DNA from: a virus
Virus record (IMG/VR): IMGVR_UViG_3300032288_002237
Location: 1-31,579 of that record
Reading direction: 5' to 3' (one strand)
DNA length: 31,579 nucleotides
Part shown: positions 14,191 to 20,852 of the stretch, one piece after another
Layout: each line of letters starts with the position of its first letter
Position numbering within the stretch: the stretch's first letter is position 1
Made by a program: the position numbers and the translations under genes
Notes under the pieces: model-generated
Seen by the model: only the letters and a program-made list of their open reading frames with translations
What the model was told of the DNA's origin: nothing
Database searches by the model: none

Positions 14191-14265
14191 GGTGGCGTAT
14201 GGGGTTCGAACCCATGACCTCTAGAATCACAATCTAACACTCTAACCAACTGAGCTAACGCCACC
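14191..14265 (-). tRNA. tRNA-His(GTG), copy 2
   Basis: G-1 and C73 present, acceptor GTGGCGT/ACGCCAC perfect, anticodon stem TTAGA/TCTAG with loop TTGTGAT (GTG), T-stem ATGGG/CCCAT. Its 5' 24 bases are also the end of the 63 aa coding region 14242-14433, so that mRNA and the tRNA precursor overlap. Confidence 0.94.
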
Positions 14266-14433
14266 ATCTATTGTAACAAATATTACTATGTTACCATTTT
14301 CTTTTTTAAATCTTAGGTCACCGTTGTAACCCATTTGTTTTGCTTTTTCTTTATACTCGTCAACTATTTCGTCAAAGTTTTCGTTAAACTTTTTCACTTT
14401 TACTTTTCCGAGTGGTCTTACTAATTCTTCCAT
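14242..14433 (-). CDS. Unknown MEELV-family protein 1, overlaps tRNA
   Basis: 63 residues. Compared with the copy at 15813-15992 it shares MEELVRxLGxVKV, FDxIxDEY, KAKxMGYNG and IFVTI in the same order. I start it at 14433 because the paralog starts at the same MEELV. The end reads into tRNA-His: the last eight codons and the stop TAG lie in the acceptor, D-stem and D-loop. Upstream come a terminator hairpin and the 32 aa ORF. Looks like a small alpha/beta protein; function unknown, perhaps tied to tRNA expression. Confidence 0.8.
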   Translation of the reverse strand: MEELVRPLGKVKVKKFNENFDEIVDEYKEKAKQMGYNGDLRFKKENGNIVIFVTIDGGVSSVG

Positions 14434-14445
14434 AGTTATAAGCAT

Positions 14446-14479
14446 AAAAAAAGCCTTGATTTGTGGTCAAGGCTTTTTG
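14446..14479 (-). terminator. Terminator/attenuator before MEELV gene 1
   Basis: AAAAGCCTTGA pairs with TCAAGGCTTTTTT around a 7-base loop, with T-runs on both strands. It lies between the 32 aa ORF and the MEELV gene, 13 bases before the latter, so MEELV and the tRNAs behind it need readthrough from the upstream promoter. Confidence 0.85.
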
Positions 14480-14499
14480 TTAATATTATCTAAAATGTT

Positions 14500-14598
14500 T
14501 TACCATTCTATGATGTCATTTAACATACCTTGACCAGTATGGATGCTATTGCGTCTCCAATTACTAATCGAAATCATATGTATGTTAATTGTTCTCAT
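14500..14598 (-). CDS. Conserved small ORF 1, 32 aa
   Basis: Reads MRTINIHMISISNWRRNSIH and ends LNDIIEW. The second copy at 16063-16158 keeps MRT-NIH, SISNWRRNS, GM and DIIE while base differences fall largely at permissive positions, and each copy has the same promoter-terminator context. This argues for translation. It is basic in the middle with one Trp. It could be a microprotein or a leader peptide that controls the terminator at 14446-14479. Confidence 0.7.
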   Translation of the reverse strand: MRTINIHMISISNWRRNSIHTGQGMLNDIIEW

Positions 14599-14649
14599 CG
14601 TTTTTTATATTAAATATGTTGTTTTTTTAAAAAGTTTTAATTTATGTTA

Positions 14650-14681
14650 CAAATGTACAAACTTTTTTTCAATTTGTCAAG
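14650..14681 (-). promoter_or_regulatory. Host-type promoter, TTG-N20-TACATTTG
   Basis: TTG at 14680-14678 and TACATTTG at 14657-14650, 20 bases apart on the minus strand. Probable promoter for small ORF 1 and, by readthrough, for the MEELV gene and the tRNAs below it. The leader is about 45 bases. Confidence 0.8.
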
Positions 14682-14698
14682 TGTTTTTGTATTTTTTT

Positions 14699-15172
14699 TT
14701 AATTAGATGGACGTTCAATATCACCTCTGTCAATTGCTGATTCATTTTCAATAGCGTATACTTCATAACTTTCTATTTTGAACATTGGTTCACCAAGTTC
14801 ATCAAATTCATTAGCAGCACCATTAAACGCAAATTCCTCCCAATGTTTTAATTCTTTATCACCTAGTTTAATAGCTTCTTCTTCAGAGTTTGCATATACA
14901 TCAACAGTTTTCCACATGTGATTTCCACATGTGGAACCATTACAATAAAATATTTCGTATTGAACATTATATTTATCACCACGTTGCGTTGGGTTAAAAT
15001 TATTTTTCTCTTGATAAGCGGTTGCGTCAAACTTTTCCATTTCATTTATTTGATTTTCATCAATACGTTTGATTTTGTTAAATATTTTTGCAAATGATTC
15101 AATGATAGCTTTTTCTTTATCAGAAATAATTGCTTTTCTTTTTGCTTCAGTTAAAAATTCTTTCTTTTTCAT
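14699..15172 (-). CDS. Unknown protein with capsid-targeting-like N-terminus
   Basis: 157 residues from the ATG at 15172; the frame further upstream runs through a tRNA. The N-terminus MKKKEFLTEAKRKAI has LTE before A10, close to the T4 internal-protein leader (MKTYQEFIAEA). Residues 10-40 share EAKRK and FAxxFNKIKR with the N-terminus of the ferritin at 16281. The rest (YEIFYCNGSTCGNHMWKTVD, then VYANSEEEAIKLGDKE) suggests a small domain with two cysteines. Function unknown; may be packaged. Confidence 0.8.
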   Translation of the reverse strand: MKKKEFLTEAKRKAIISDKEKAIIESFAKIFNKIKRIDENQINEMEKFDATAYQEKNNFNPTQRGDKYNVQYEIFYCNGSTCGNHMWKTVDVYANSEEEAIKLGDKELKHWEEFAFNGAANEFDELGEPMFKIESYEVYAIENESAIDRGDIERPSN

Positions 15173-15187
15173 ATAATAAACTTTTAC

Positions 15188-15196
15188 TATAAATAT
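15188..15196 (-). promoter_or_regulatory. Candidate late-type motif (ATATTTATA)
   Basis: ATATTTATA 15 bases before the ATG at 15172. Confidence 0.35.
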
Positions 15197-15232
15197 TACG
15201 AAAAATGTAAAAAGTACAAAAAACAGTCTACG

Positions 15233-15316
15233 GGTGTATGACGGGAATTGAACCCGCATGTCGTAAGACCCCCGTTTCACAGACGGGTGTGGCAACCTAA
15301 TATCCACCTCACACAC
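15233..15316 (-). tRNA. tRNA with His anticodon and long variable arm
   Basis: Acceptor GTGTGTG/CATACAC, D-stem GTGG/CCAC, anticodon stem CCCGT/ACGGG with loop CTGTGAA (GTG), T-stem GCGGG/CCCGT with loop TTCAATT, discriminator C. The variable region is 13 bases with GTC...GAC, class II style, which His tRNAs do not have. The base at -1 is T, so the G-1 needed by HisRS is not encoded. A third GTG tRNA of unusual build; charging identity uncertain. Confidence 0.8.
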
Positions 15317-15317
15317 A

Positions 15318-15353
15318 GCTCCCCAGACTGGATTCGAACCAGTAACCCCTCGA
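15318..15353 (-). pseudogene. tRNA-Asn 3' half (split gene)
   Basis: T-arm ACTGG-TTCGAAT-CCAGT, acceptor CTGGGGA and discriminator G (15321 region), preceded by TTAATCGAGGGG that fits the 3' side of an Asn anticodon loop and stem. Its partner 5' half is at 15772-15822, with the HNH gene between. The two acceptor strands TCCCCAG and CTGGGGA match perfectly. Confidence 0.8.
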
Positions 15354-15704
15354 TTAAGTATTTTCTAACCCATCATGTATTTCAGCATGACAATTAGAAC
15401 AAACCAGTATACATTTATCTAATTCTTTTTTTACTTTATCCCAAGACCTGGTATAACCTTTATGAGCTATGCCAAAATCTTTTTCATTTGGGTCAAGGTG
15501 GTGAAATTCTAAAGCTCTTTTAGATTTATTATAACCACATCTTTCACAATACCCACCCTTATATTCAATGGCTTGTTCTTTTAATGTTTTTCTACGTTTA
15601 ACAACAGCGTCAACCGCACATTTTTTACACCTAAAATAACCATCACTTCGCTTAACGAATTCGGTATTACCATGAATTTTACAATTTTTAATTTCTATAC
15701 ACAT
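15354..15704 (-). CDS. HNH endonuclease inserted in tRNA-Asn
   Basis: 116 residues. Cysteine pairs CKKC, CERC and CSNC surround an HNH core with ALEFHHLDPNEKDFG and CILVCSNCHAEIHDG, typical of small zinc-bound HNH nucleases. It lies exactly between the two halves of a tRNA-Asn. No space is left for a group I intron core, so it appears to have entered the tRNA gene directly. An ATATTTAT motif precedes the start. Confidence 0.9.
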   Translation of the reverse strand: MCIEIKNCKIHGNTEFVKRSDGYFRCKKCAVDAVVKRRKTLKEQAIEYKGGYCERCGYNKSKRALEFHHLDPNEKDFGIAHKGYTRSWDKVKKELDKCILVCSNCHAEIHDGLENT

Positions 15705-15718
15705 ATTTATCTTTTATA

Positions 15719-15727
15719 ATAAATATC
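15719..15727 (-). promoter_or_regulatory. Candidate late-type motif (GATATTTAT)
   Basis: GATATTTAT 14 bases before the ATG of the HNH gene. Confidence 0.35.
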
Positions 15728-15771
15728 TGATTAATTAAAAAAGTTAATCAAAGAACTAAATAAATGTCAAC

Positions 15772-15822
15772 CAGTTTTAAACTAAACCATTAGAGTGCTC
15801 TAACCGTTGTAGCTACTGGGGA
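15772..15822 (-). pseudogene. tRNA-Asn 5' half (split gene)
   Basis: TCCCCAG acceptor, TA, a D-arm GCTACAACGGTTAGAGC and the start of the anticodon stem ACTC, after which the sequence departs from tRNA. The acceptor bases 15822-15816 are also the last codons of MEELV gene 2. The anticodon stem-loop section is lost, so even excision would not restore a normal tRNA without further change. Confidence 0.75.
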
Positions 15823-15992
15823 TTATTAATTGTAACAAAAATTGTTACCTTTCCACCTTCTCTTTTAAATTTTAAGTTACCGTTGTAACCCATTCTTTTT
15901 GCTTTCGCATTGTATTCATCATAAATCTTATCGAAGTCCTTTTCAAAATCTGATACTTTTACAGTTCCTAACGTTCTTACCAATTCTTCCAT
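15813..15992 (-). CDS. Unknown MEELV-family protein 2, overlaps tRNA half
   Basis: 59 residues, paralog of 14242-14433, with the same start MEELVRxLGxVKV and shared KAKRMGYNG and IFVTI. The final codons CCC CAG TAG are the acceptor stem of the split tRNA-Asn. Upstream are the terminator at 16008-16040 and small ORF 2, the same order as in copy 1. Function unknown. Confidence 0.8.
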   Translation of the reverse strand: MEELVRTLGTVKVSDFEKDFDKIYDEYNAKAKRMGYNGNLKFKREGGKVTIFVTINNPQ

Positions 15993-16007
15993 AATTTTTA
16001 TGTCATA

Positions 16008-16040
16008 AAAAAACCCGACTCTAGTTACTAGGTCGGGCTT
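16008..16040 (-). terminator. Terminator/attenuator before MEELV gene 2
   Basis: CCCGAC-CTAG pairs with CTAG-GTCGGG around a 3-base loop with a one-base bulge, with a run of seven T on the minus strand. Placed between small ORF 2 and the MEELV gene, as in copy 1. Confidence 0.85.
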
Positions 16041-16062
16041 CCGTTTTTTTAAATTCTTATTT

Positions 16063-16158
16063 TTAGAACTCAATGATATCGAACATACCAGACCTAGTTT
16101 GTAGACTATTACGTCTCCAATTACTAATCGACATTCTATGTATGTTATTTGTTCTCAT
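16063..16158 (-). CDS. Conserved small ORF 2, 31 aa
   Basis: Reads MRTNNIHRMSISNWRRNSLQ and ends MFDIIEF. It is the second copy of the ORF at 14500-14598, with a conserved core SISNWRRNS and conserved C-terminal DIIE. It has its own promoter and is followed by a terminator. Same alternatives: microprotein or leader peptide. Confidence 0.7.
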   Translation of the reverse strand: MRTNNIHRMSISNWRRNSLQTRSGMFDIIEF

Positions 16159-16192
16159 TGTGTTTTTTATTCGTTTATTAATTAAATATATG

Positions 16193-16224
16193 CAAATATA
16201 CTAATAGTTTTAAAATAATGCAAG
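16193..16224 (-). promoter_or_regulatory. Host-type promoter, TTG-N20-TATATTTG
   Basis: TTG at 16223-16221 and TATATTTG at 16200-16193, 20 bases apart. Drives small ORF 2 and, by readthrough, MEELV gene 2 and the tRNAs beyond. Confidence 0.85.
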
Positions 16225-16280
16225 TATTTTTTAAACTTTTTTTTATTTTTTTATTAATAAGTTGATTATCAATGTTTTAA

Positions 16281-16916
16281 TTACAATAAATTTTTAAACA
16301 TTTCATCAATTTTCCATTTTGGCATATCTAAATCCATACTAAATAGAATATTTCTCATCTTTTCTTCTTCTTCTCTTTGTTCATTAACGAATCCTAAGGC
16401 AAATGAGTATGTATCGTTATCATCTTCAGATTTTGCTTTGTTTGCAATATCATTCCAATTTTTAGTGACTTTCATTTCATGCTCTAAAGCTTTTTCAACT
16501 AAATCTCTAATATCATTAAATTCTTGTGGTACGTTTTTAACATTTGGTACTAATGCTCTAGCATTTTTTTCATAAAGATATTTGTATACTTTTGACATGT
16601 GTCCCAATTCTTCATCAGCATATTTGAAGAATAGTTCTGAACCACCAATCCAACCTTCATCATCTAACCAAGCACTAAATGAACGATAAATTTGTGATGA
16701 ATATAATTCATTTTCAATTTGTTTATTTAATATTCCAGTTATAGCTTTACTTAATCTAGGTTTTTGTTCTACAGAATTTTTCTTTGCTTCTTCAGTTAAG
16801 ATATTTGTATCATCACCTCTTTTTATTTTATTAAATGTATCAGCAAAACCCTCTAACATTAATTTTTGTTTTTTTAGGGCTTCTTCTTTTCTTTTAGCTT
16901 CTGATATGATTTTCAT
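16281..16916 (-). CDS. Ferritin with capsid-targeting-like N-terminal extension
   Basis: Residues 55-195 match bacterial ferritin: ENELYSSQIYRSFSAWLDDE, EELGHM, LEHEMKV and NEQREEEEK. The ferroxidase ligands fit E70, E103, H106, E145 or E147 and Q180. Before this is an extension of about 54 residues, with ISE before A7 and the EAKRK...FAxxFNKIKR segment shared with the protein at 14699. Ferritin oxidises and stores iron as a 24-mer; with such a leader it might be packed in the head or protect DNA from iron chemistry. An ATATTTAT motif precedes it. Confidence 0.9.
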   Translation of the reverse strand: MKIISEAKRKEEALKKQKLMLEGFADTFNKIKRGDDTNILTEEAKKNSVEQKPRLSKAITGILNKQIENELYSSQIYRSFSAWLDDEGWIGGSELFFKYADEELGHMSKVYKYLYEKNARALVPNVKNVPQEFNDIRDLVEKALEHEMKVTKNWNDIANKAKSEDDNDTYSFALGFVNEQREEEEKMRNILFSMDLDMPKWKIDEMFKNLL

Positions 16917-16931
16917 AATTCAAATTTATTA

Positions 16932-16940
16932 ATAAATATC
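16932..16940 (-). promoter_or_regulatory. Candidate late-type motif (GATATTTAT)
   Basis: GATATTTAT 15 bases before the ferritin start at 16916. Confidence 0.35.
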
Positions 16941-16950
16941 TAAAACAAAT

Positions 16951-16976
16951 AAAAAAAACCACTATTAGGTGGTTTT
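16951..16976 (-). terminator. Terminator of CCA-adding enzyme gene
   Basis: AACCACC/GGTGGTT-type hairpin (ACCAC-CTAATA-GTGGT) followed by eight T on the minus strand, overlapping the stop codon. Confidence 0.85.
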
Positions 16977-18114
16977 ATATTAGTTGTTCAAACTTTTCAA
17001 TTTCCATAGCATTTATCGCCTTACCCAGTTCTGGTCCAGGTTTTTCTATTTTATATTTTTCCATAGCTTCTGGTCCCGTTACTTTTGGTAATTTAAGGTA
17101 TTCTTCAAACGAATCAAGTAATTGTGAACTAACACCCATATTAGAACCAAAATTCCTTAATTGGTCATTAGACAAATCAGACTTTAAAAATAAATCTTTT
17201 AATTTCGGTGCTGTGTCAATATCCAAGTTTAACATAGCAATTAATGATGTTATTTTTTTAATCTCATTAACACTGTATTTAAGGTCATTTAATTTTTTAG
17301 CTAATATAGATAAATCGTTATTATGTAATAGTATTGCAATTAAAACAATTGGGTCATCATTATCTATAAATCGTTTATTCACTTTTAATCCCTTGAATAC
17401 CCAATCAAATAAATTGTATTTATCAATTAACCCTAAGTATTGTTTTGTTGATTTCGCTGATGCTAATCCTTTAATAAACTCATCTCTAATTCTTTCACCA
17501 GATATACCTTCAAGACTTGCATCATTTTGTAATGCATCATCTGTCGCTTGGTCTAATTGACTACCAAATCTACCAGCAAATCTGATTGCTCTTAATATTC
17601 TTAACCTATCTTCACCAAACCTATCTTTAGGTTGGCCAACAGTTCTAACTATACCTTTTTTAAGGTCATCAATACCACCAACTAAATCAACAACTTCACC
17701 AGTTTCAATATCATAAAATAAAGCATTGATTGTAAGGTCCCTTCTGGTTAGGTCCCCATTAATATCAGTAAATTCAACAGATTCGGGTCTCCTACCAGAA
17801 CCAATATCTTTACGCATAGTTGCAATTTCATATTCACCATCTGTTGTTACAACGTTAATAACACCAAAAGATTTTCCTGTTTCTAAAATGTTTGAAACAA
17901 ATATTTCATTTTTTAATAATGAAATAACTTTATCTGGAATAGCATCAGTAACTAAATCAAAATCTTTTGGAGATAAACCAATAAAAACATCTCTAACGGA
18001 ACCACCTACTATAAAAATATCGTGATTATTTTTTTTAAAAATATTATGAATTTTTAATACATTTTTTGGTATCTGAAAATCCATTTTTATTCTAATTTCT
18101 TTATTTTTCATCAT
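16975..18114 (-). CDS. cca: CCA-adding tRNA nucleotidyltransferase
   Basis: Class II nucleotidyltransferase. The head has GGSVRD (37-42) and the metal-binding D51-F-D53; RRD (124-126) and EDRLRILRAIRF (168-179) follow, then GERIRDEF and a helical tail. These are the motifs of bacterial CCA-adding enzymes and poly(A) polymerases; the 379-residue length and lack of a basic C-terminal tail favour CCA addition. Only one of the eleven intact tRNAs here encodes CCA, and the tmRNA does not, so this enzyme has clear local substrates. Own host-type promoter. Confidence 0.9.
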   Translation of the reverse strand: MMKNKEIRIKMDFQIPKNVLKIHNIFKKNNHDIFIVGGSVRDVFIGLSPKDFDLVTDAIPDKVISLLKNEIFVSNILETGKSFGVINVVTTDGEYEIATMRKDIGSGRRPESVEFTDINGDLTRRDLTINALFYDIETGEVVDLVGGIDDLKKGIVRTVGQPKDRFGEDRLRILRAIRFAGRFGSQLDQATDDALQNDASLEGISGERIRDEFIKGLASAKSTKQYLGLIDKYNLFDWVFKGLKVNKRFIDNDDPIVLIAILLHNNDLSILAKKLNDLKYSVNEIKKITSLIAMLNLDIDTAPKLKDLFLKSDLSNDQLRNFGSNMGVSSQLLDSFEEYLKLPKVTGPEAMEKYKIEKPGPELGKAINAMEIEKFEQLI

Positions 18115-18129
18115 TTTTTATCTTTTACA

Positions 18130-18161
18130 CAAAGATATTAATTTATTTTTAATAAAGCAAA
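18130..18161 (-). promoter_or_regulatory. Host-type promoter, TTTG-N20-TATCTTTG
   Basis: TTTG at 18161-18158 and TATCTTTG at 18137-18130, 20 bases apart, ahead of the CCA-adding enzyme gene. Confidence 0.8.
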
Positions 18162-18191
18162 TTAATATTGATGTTTTTAGTAGTCTACTAT

Positions 18192-18200
18192 ATATTTATA
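18192..18200 (+). promoter_or_regulatory. Candidate late-type motif (ATATTTATA), plus strand
   Basis: ATATTTATA ten bases before the ATG of the LAGLIDADG gene. It is on the plus strand, matching the orientation of that gene, which supports a strand-specific motif. Confidence 0.4.
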
Positions 18201-18210
18201 AATAAAAGAT

Positions 18211-19008
18211 ATGGCTAGAAAAAGAATATATTCATTAAATGAAGATTATTTTAATGAATTAGATACAACTAATAAGAATTATATTTTGGGGTTTATATAT
18301 GCTGATGGTTCAGTATATAAAAATTATTTAAACATCACAGTTCAAATTTCTGATATATCAGTTTTAGAGTTCATAAAAAAAGAATTAAATTATAATGGAC
18401 CAATATACATAAAACCAACATATTGTACATTAACTATTTCATCAAAAAAATTAATTAATGATTTAATTTTATTGGGTATAATACAAAATAAAACATATGA
18501 AAGTAAAAGTTTACCATTATTTAATACTAAATACTTTTCACAATTTCTATTAGGGTTTTTTGACGGTGATGGTTCAATTTATAAATCATCTAAAATTAAT
18601 TTATATGAATATACTGTAAATTTTACTTCAAATTCTAGTATTTTAAGTGAAATTAAAACTTCGTTAAAAGAGTATTTAATTTCTTCATCTAATATAAGAA
18701 AACGTTATAGTAATGAAATATCATGTATGTTAGATATAAAAGGTTCAATAAATTTAGAAAAGATTTATACTTTATTTTATTCTAACCCACCAGAATATTT
18801 TTTTAAACGTAAACATAATAAATTTATTGAGTTTAAGGATAGTTTAAAAACTATGAATAAACGAAATTTTAAAAACGAAACAGTATTAAAAATAAAACAA
18901 ATGTATCTGGATAATATAAAACAATCAGAGATTTCAAAAAAATTAAATTTAAAAGCATCATCAGTCAGGTGTGTAATACAAAGATTAAGAAAAAATAAAG
19001 AAATATAA
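18211..19008 (+). CDS. LAGLIDADG homing endonuclease with HTH tail
   Basis: Two LAGLIDADG motifs, YILGFIYADGSV (residues 24-35) and FLLGFFDGDGSI (near 111-122), make a monomeric double-motif enzyme. Each supplies one catalytic acid. The C-terminus (LKIKQMYLDNIKQSEISKKL and LKASSVRCVIQRLRK) is a helix-turn-helix that probably adds DNA contacts. One of few plus-strand genes; it stands between the CCA-adding enzyme and the GP88-family gene and is not inside an intron. Confidence 0.92.
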   Translation: MARKRIYSLNEDYFNELDTTNKNYILGFIYADGSVYKNYLNITVQISDISVLEFIKKELNYNGPIYIKPTYCTLTISSKKLINDLILLGIIQNKTYESKSLPLFNTKYFSQFLLGFFDGDGSIYKSSKINLYEYTVNFTSNSSILSEIKTSLKEYLISSSNIRKRYSNEISCMLDIKGSINLEKIYTLFYSNPPEYFFKRKHNKFIEFKDSLKTMNKRNFKNETVLKIKQMYLDNIKQSEISKKLNLKASSVRCVIQRLRKNKEI

Positions 19009-19034
19009 AAAAAAGGTTTAATACCCCTTTTTTA
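19007..19034. terminator. Bidirectional terminator between convergent genes
   Basis: AAAAAAGG and CCTTTTTT pair around a 9-base loop, with T-runs on both strands. It serves the LAGLIDADG gene on the plus strand and the GP88-family gene on the minus strand. Confidence 0.75.
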
Positions 19035-19035
19035 T

Positions 19036-20235
19036 TTAATGAACTAATAAAAATGTTTTGTGAACATCATTTCTTTGTGCACCTATATCAGTGTCACCAG
19101 TTGGTAATACAATTACATCATATGTGAATTTATCACTTTCTTCAGCTGGTAATTCCCATTGGAATTTTAATCTTTCAAGTGGTACATTATATAGTGTTGA
19201 TATTCTTTTCTTTAATTCCATATCACCACCAGGTGCAAATTGTGGTAAACCAGTTTTCGGGTCTATCACATATTTGGTTTTTTTACCAGTTTCTGGGTCA
19301 ATACCACTTGGGAATAAATCAGCAAATATTTGATTATCTTTTTCATCACGTCTTGGTACAATATCTGAAAATTTAACTTTTTCCAAATCAACTTGTTTTA
19401 ATTCTTTTGGTGCTGAACCTTTCGAGAAATTCATAATAAATTTATCATCAGCTAAATTAACATATTTTGCTTGTTTAGTATAAGCATATGATTTAACATC
19501 AAACCCTGAATCCAACAAATCAGCTGTAACTCTTTTTGCTATATTATAATATGTATCACTAAAGAAATCACCAGCATCATTCCATCTAATAACTAATTGG
19601 TCAACTTGACCTTCTCTTCTACCTTGTCTTTTTAATTTAACAGCTATTGGTTCCAATTCGTCCATAATCATGTTATAGTATTCTTCTGGGTCATTCCAAA
19701 GTAAATTAAGTCTTCTCATTAATTTAAGGATTTTACCATCATTCATACCATAGAACCCCTTTCTAGCATAACATACCAATTGACAAGCACCAGCACCTGG
19801 ACATGTGTTTATGTGTTTAAATTGACCATCTTTTTTATCATAAACAATACCATTGATAGCTGGTAAACCAGTATTAACTGTAAATTGATTTTTACCCTTA
19901 TCTGTTTTTTCCATTTTAGGGTTTTTATCAAATATAGTTTGTGGTAATTCAGTTATCATTTTTTTGAATTTTTCAACATCCAAACCACCTTCTTTGTTTA
20001 ATACAGCTTGTATTTGTTTTTTGTGATAAATAACATCTTTTGTACCACGAGATGCTCTTTCTTTAGCATCCGTATTGATTCTATTTAATTCATTATTCAT
20101 ATCATCAGCCAAAGACTGTGGTGTAACGCACTTAGCAATTGCTTCTGGGTGGTCTTCTTGCGCTTCATTAATTAGTTTATTATTATAAACACTAACTAAT
20201 GATTCATTTAATAAATTATGTATTACTGATTTCAT
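19036..20235 (-). CDS. GP88-family protein with tagged N-terminus
   Basis: Residues about 115-265 match the phage GP88 family: NTCPGAGACQLVCYARKGFY with clustered cysteines, RRLNLLWNDPEEYY, VIRWNDAGDFFSDTYY and KSYAYTKQ. This family is thought to be related to radical-SAM-type folds, but the reaction is unknown. The C-terminal third (WELPAEESDKFTYDVIVLPT, then QRNDVHKTFLLVH) looks like an added domain. The N-terminus MKSVIHNLLNES has LNE before S12, and INE before A25, both fitting a head-protease site. 399 residues. Confidence 0.8.
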   Translation of the reverse strand: MKSVIHNLLNESLVSVYNNKLINEAQEDHPEAIAKCVTPQSLADDMNNELNRINTDAKERASRGTKDVIYHKKQIQAVLNKEGGLDVEKFKKMITELPQTIFDKNPKMEKTDKGKNQFTVNTGLPAINGIVYDKKDGQFKHINTCPGAGACQLVCYARKGFYGMNDGKILKLMRRLNLLWNDPEEYYNMIMDELEPIAVKLKRQGRREGQVDQLVIRWNDAGDFFSDTYYNIAKRVTADLLDSGFDVKSYAYTKQAKYVNLADDKFIMNFSKGSAPKELKQVDLEKVKFSDIVPRRDEKDNQIFADLFPSGIDPETGKKTKYVIDPKTGLPQFAPGGDMELKKRISTLYNVPLERLKFQWELPAEESDKFTYDVIVLPTGDTDIGAQRNDVHKTFLLVH

Positions 20236-20238
20236 AAT

Positions 20239-20248
20239 TATAAATATC
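20239..20248 (-). promoter_or_regulatory. Candidate late-type motif (GATATTTATA)
   Basis: GATATTTATA three bases before the GP88-family start. Confidence 0.35.
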
Positions 20249-20255
20249 TAAAAAA

Positions 20256-20852
20256 TTATCTAGGTTCATTATTATAACCACATTTATGGCATAAATATAA
20301 ATCTTCTTTTTTAGATTCAGATTCTTTCCATGACCATCCGCAATTTTTGCATGTGATTTTTTTATTTGTTTTTTTGTTTTCGTTTAAGGTTTTATTCAGA
20401 TATAAAACCATTTCTTTATTTTTGGACCATTTATCACTATGTGGTAAAGTTTTAAATCCAAAACTTTTATAGAAATTAACTAAGTTACCAATATTTAAAC
20501 CACTACCACCCATAGGTGAGGCATTTAAATAAATAATATCTTCACCAACTTGTTTAGCATACTTTATAGCTTCATTTACCAAAGCTTTACCATATCCACC
20601 ATTTTTATAATCATCAAAAACAATTAAATGTTCGATTTTTAAAAATTTATCATCTGGGAATATCTCATAATATTCATCTTCAGTTAATTCATCTTCAAAC
20701 ATCCAATAAGTATTCATTAATTGTTCAACAATAATATAACCAACATTTGTTCTACCAACCATTGCAGATATGGTGACTCTACCATCATCATCAAAAGTAG
20801 TGAATGTAACTGGGTTTTCAAGTGCTTCATTATATAATTCTGTTAATTTCAT
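20256..20852 (-). CDS. GNAT acetyltransferase with C-terminal zinc ribbon
   Basis: Residues 15-165 are a GNAT fold: IEHLIVFDDYKNGGYGKALV is motif A with the acetyl-CoA loop, and NLVNFYKSFGFKTL is motif B. Residues about 165-198 add a zinc ribbon, CKNCGWSWKES...CHKCGYNN, an appendage seen on various phage proteins. Start chosen at 20852 because it forms an ATGA overlap with the upstream stop. The N-terminus MKLTELYNEAL resembles the T4 capsid-targeting leader, though with Y instead of L/I at -3. Substrate unknown. Confidence 0.85.
   Translation of the reverse strand: MKLTELYNEALENPVTFTTFDDDGRVTISAMVGRTNVGYIIVEQLMNTYWMFEDELTEDEYYEIFPDDKFLKIEHLIVFDDYKNGGYGKALVNEAIKYAKQVGEDIIYLNASPMGGSGLNIGNLVNFYKSFGFKTLPHSDKWSKNKEMVLYLNKTLNENKKTNKKITCKNCGWSWKESESKKEDLYLCHKCGYNNEPR

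Noticed and set aside
15318-15822. Group I intron in tRNA-Asn
   Set aside because: After subtracting the HNH gene too few bases remain for an intron core, and part of the anticodon arm is missing.
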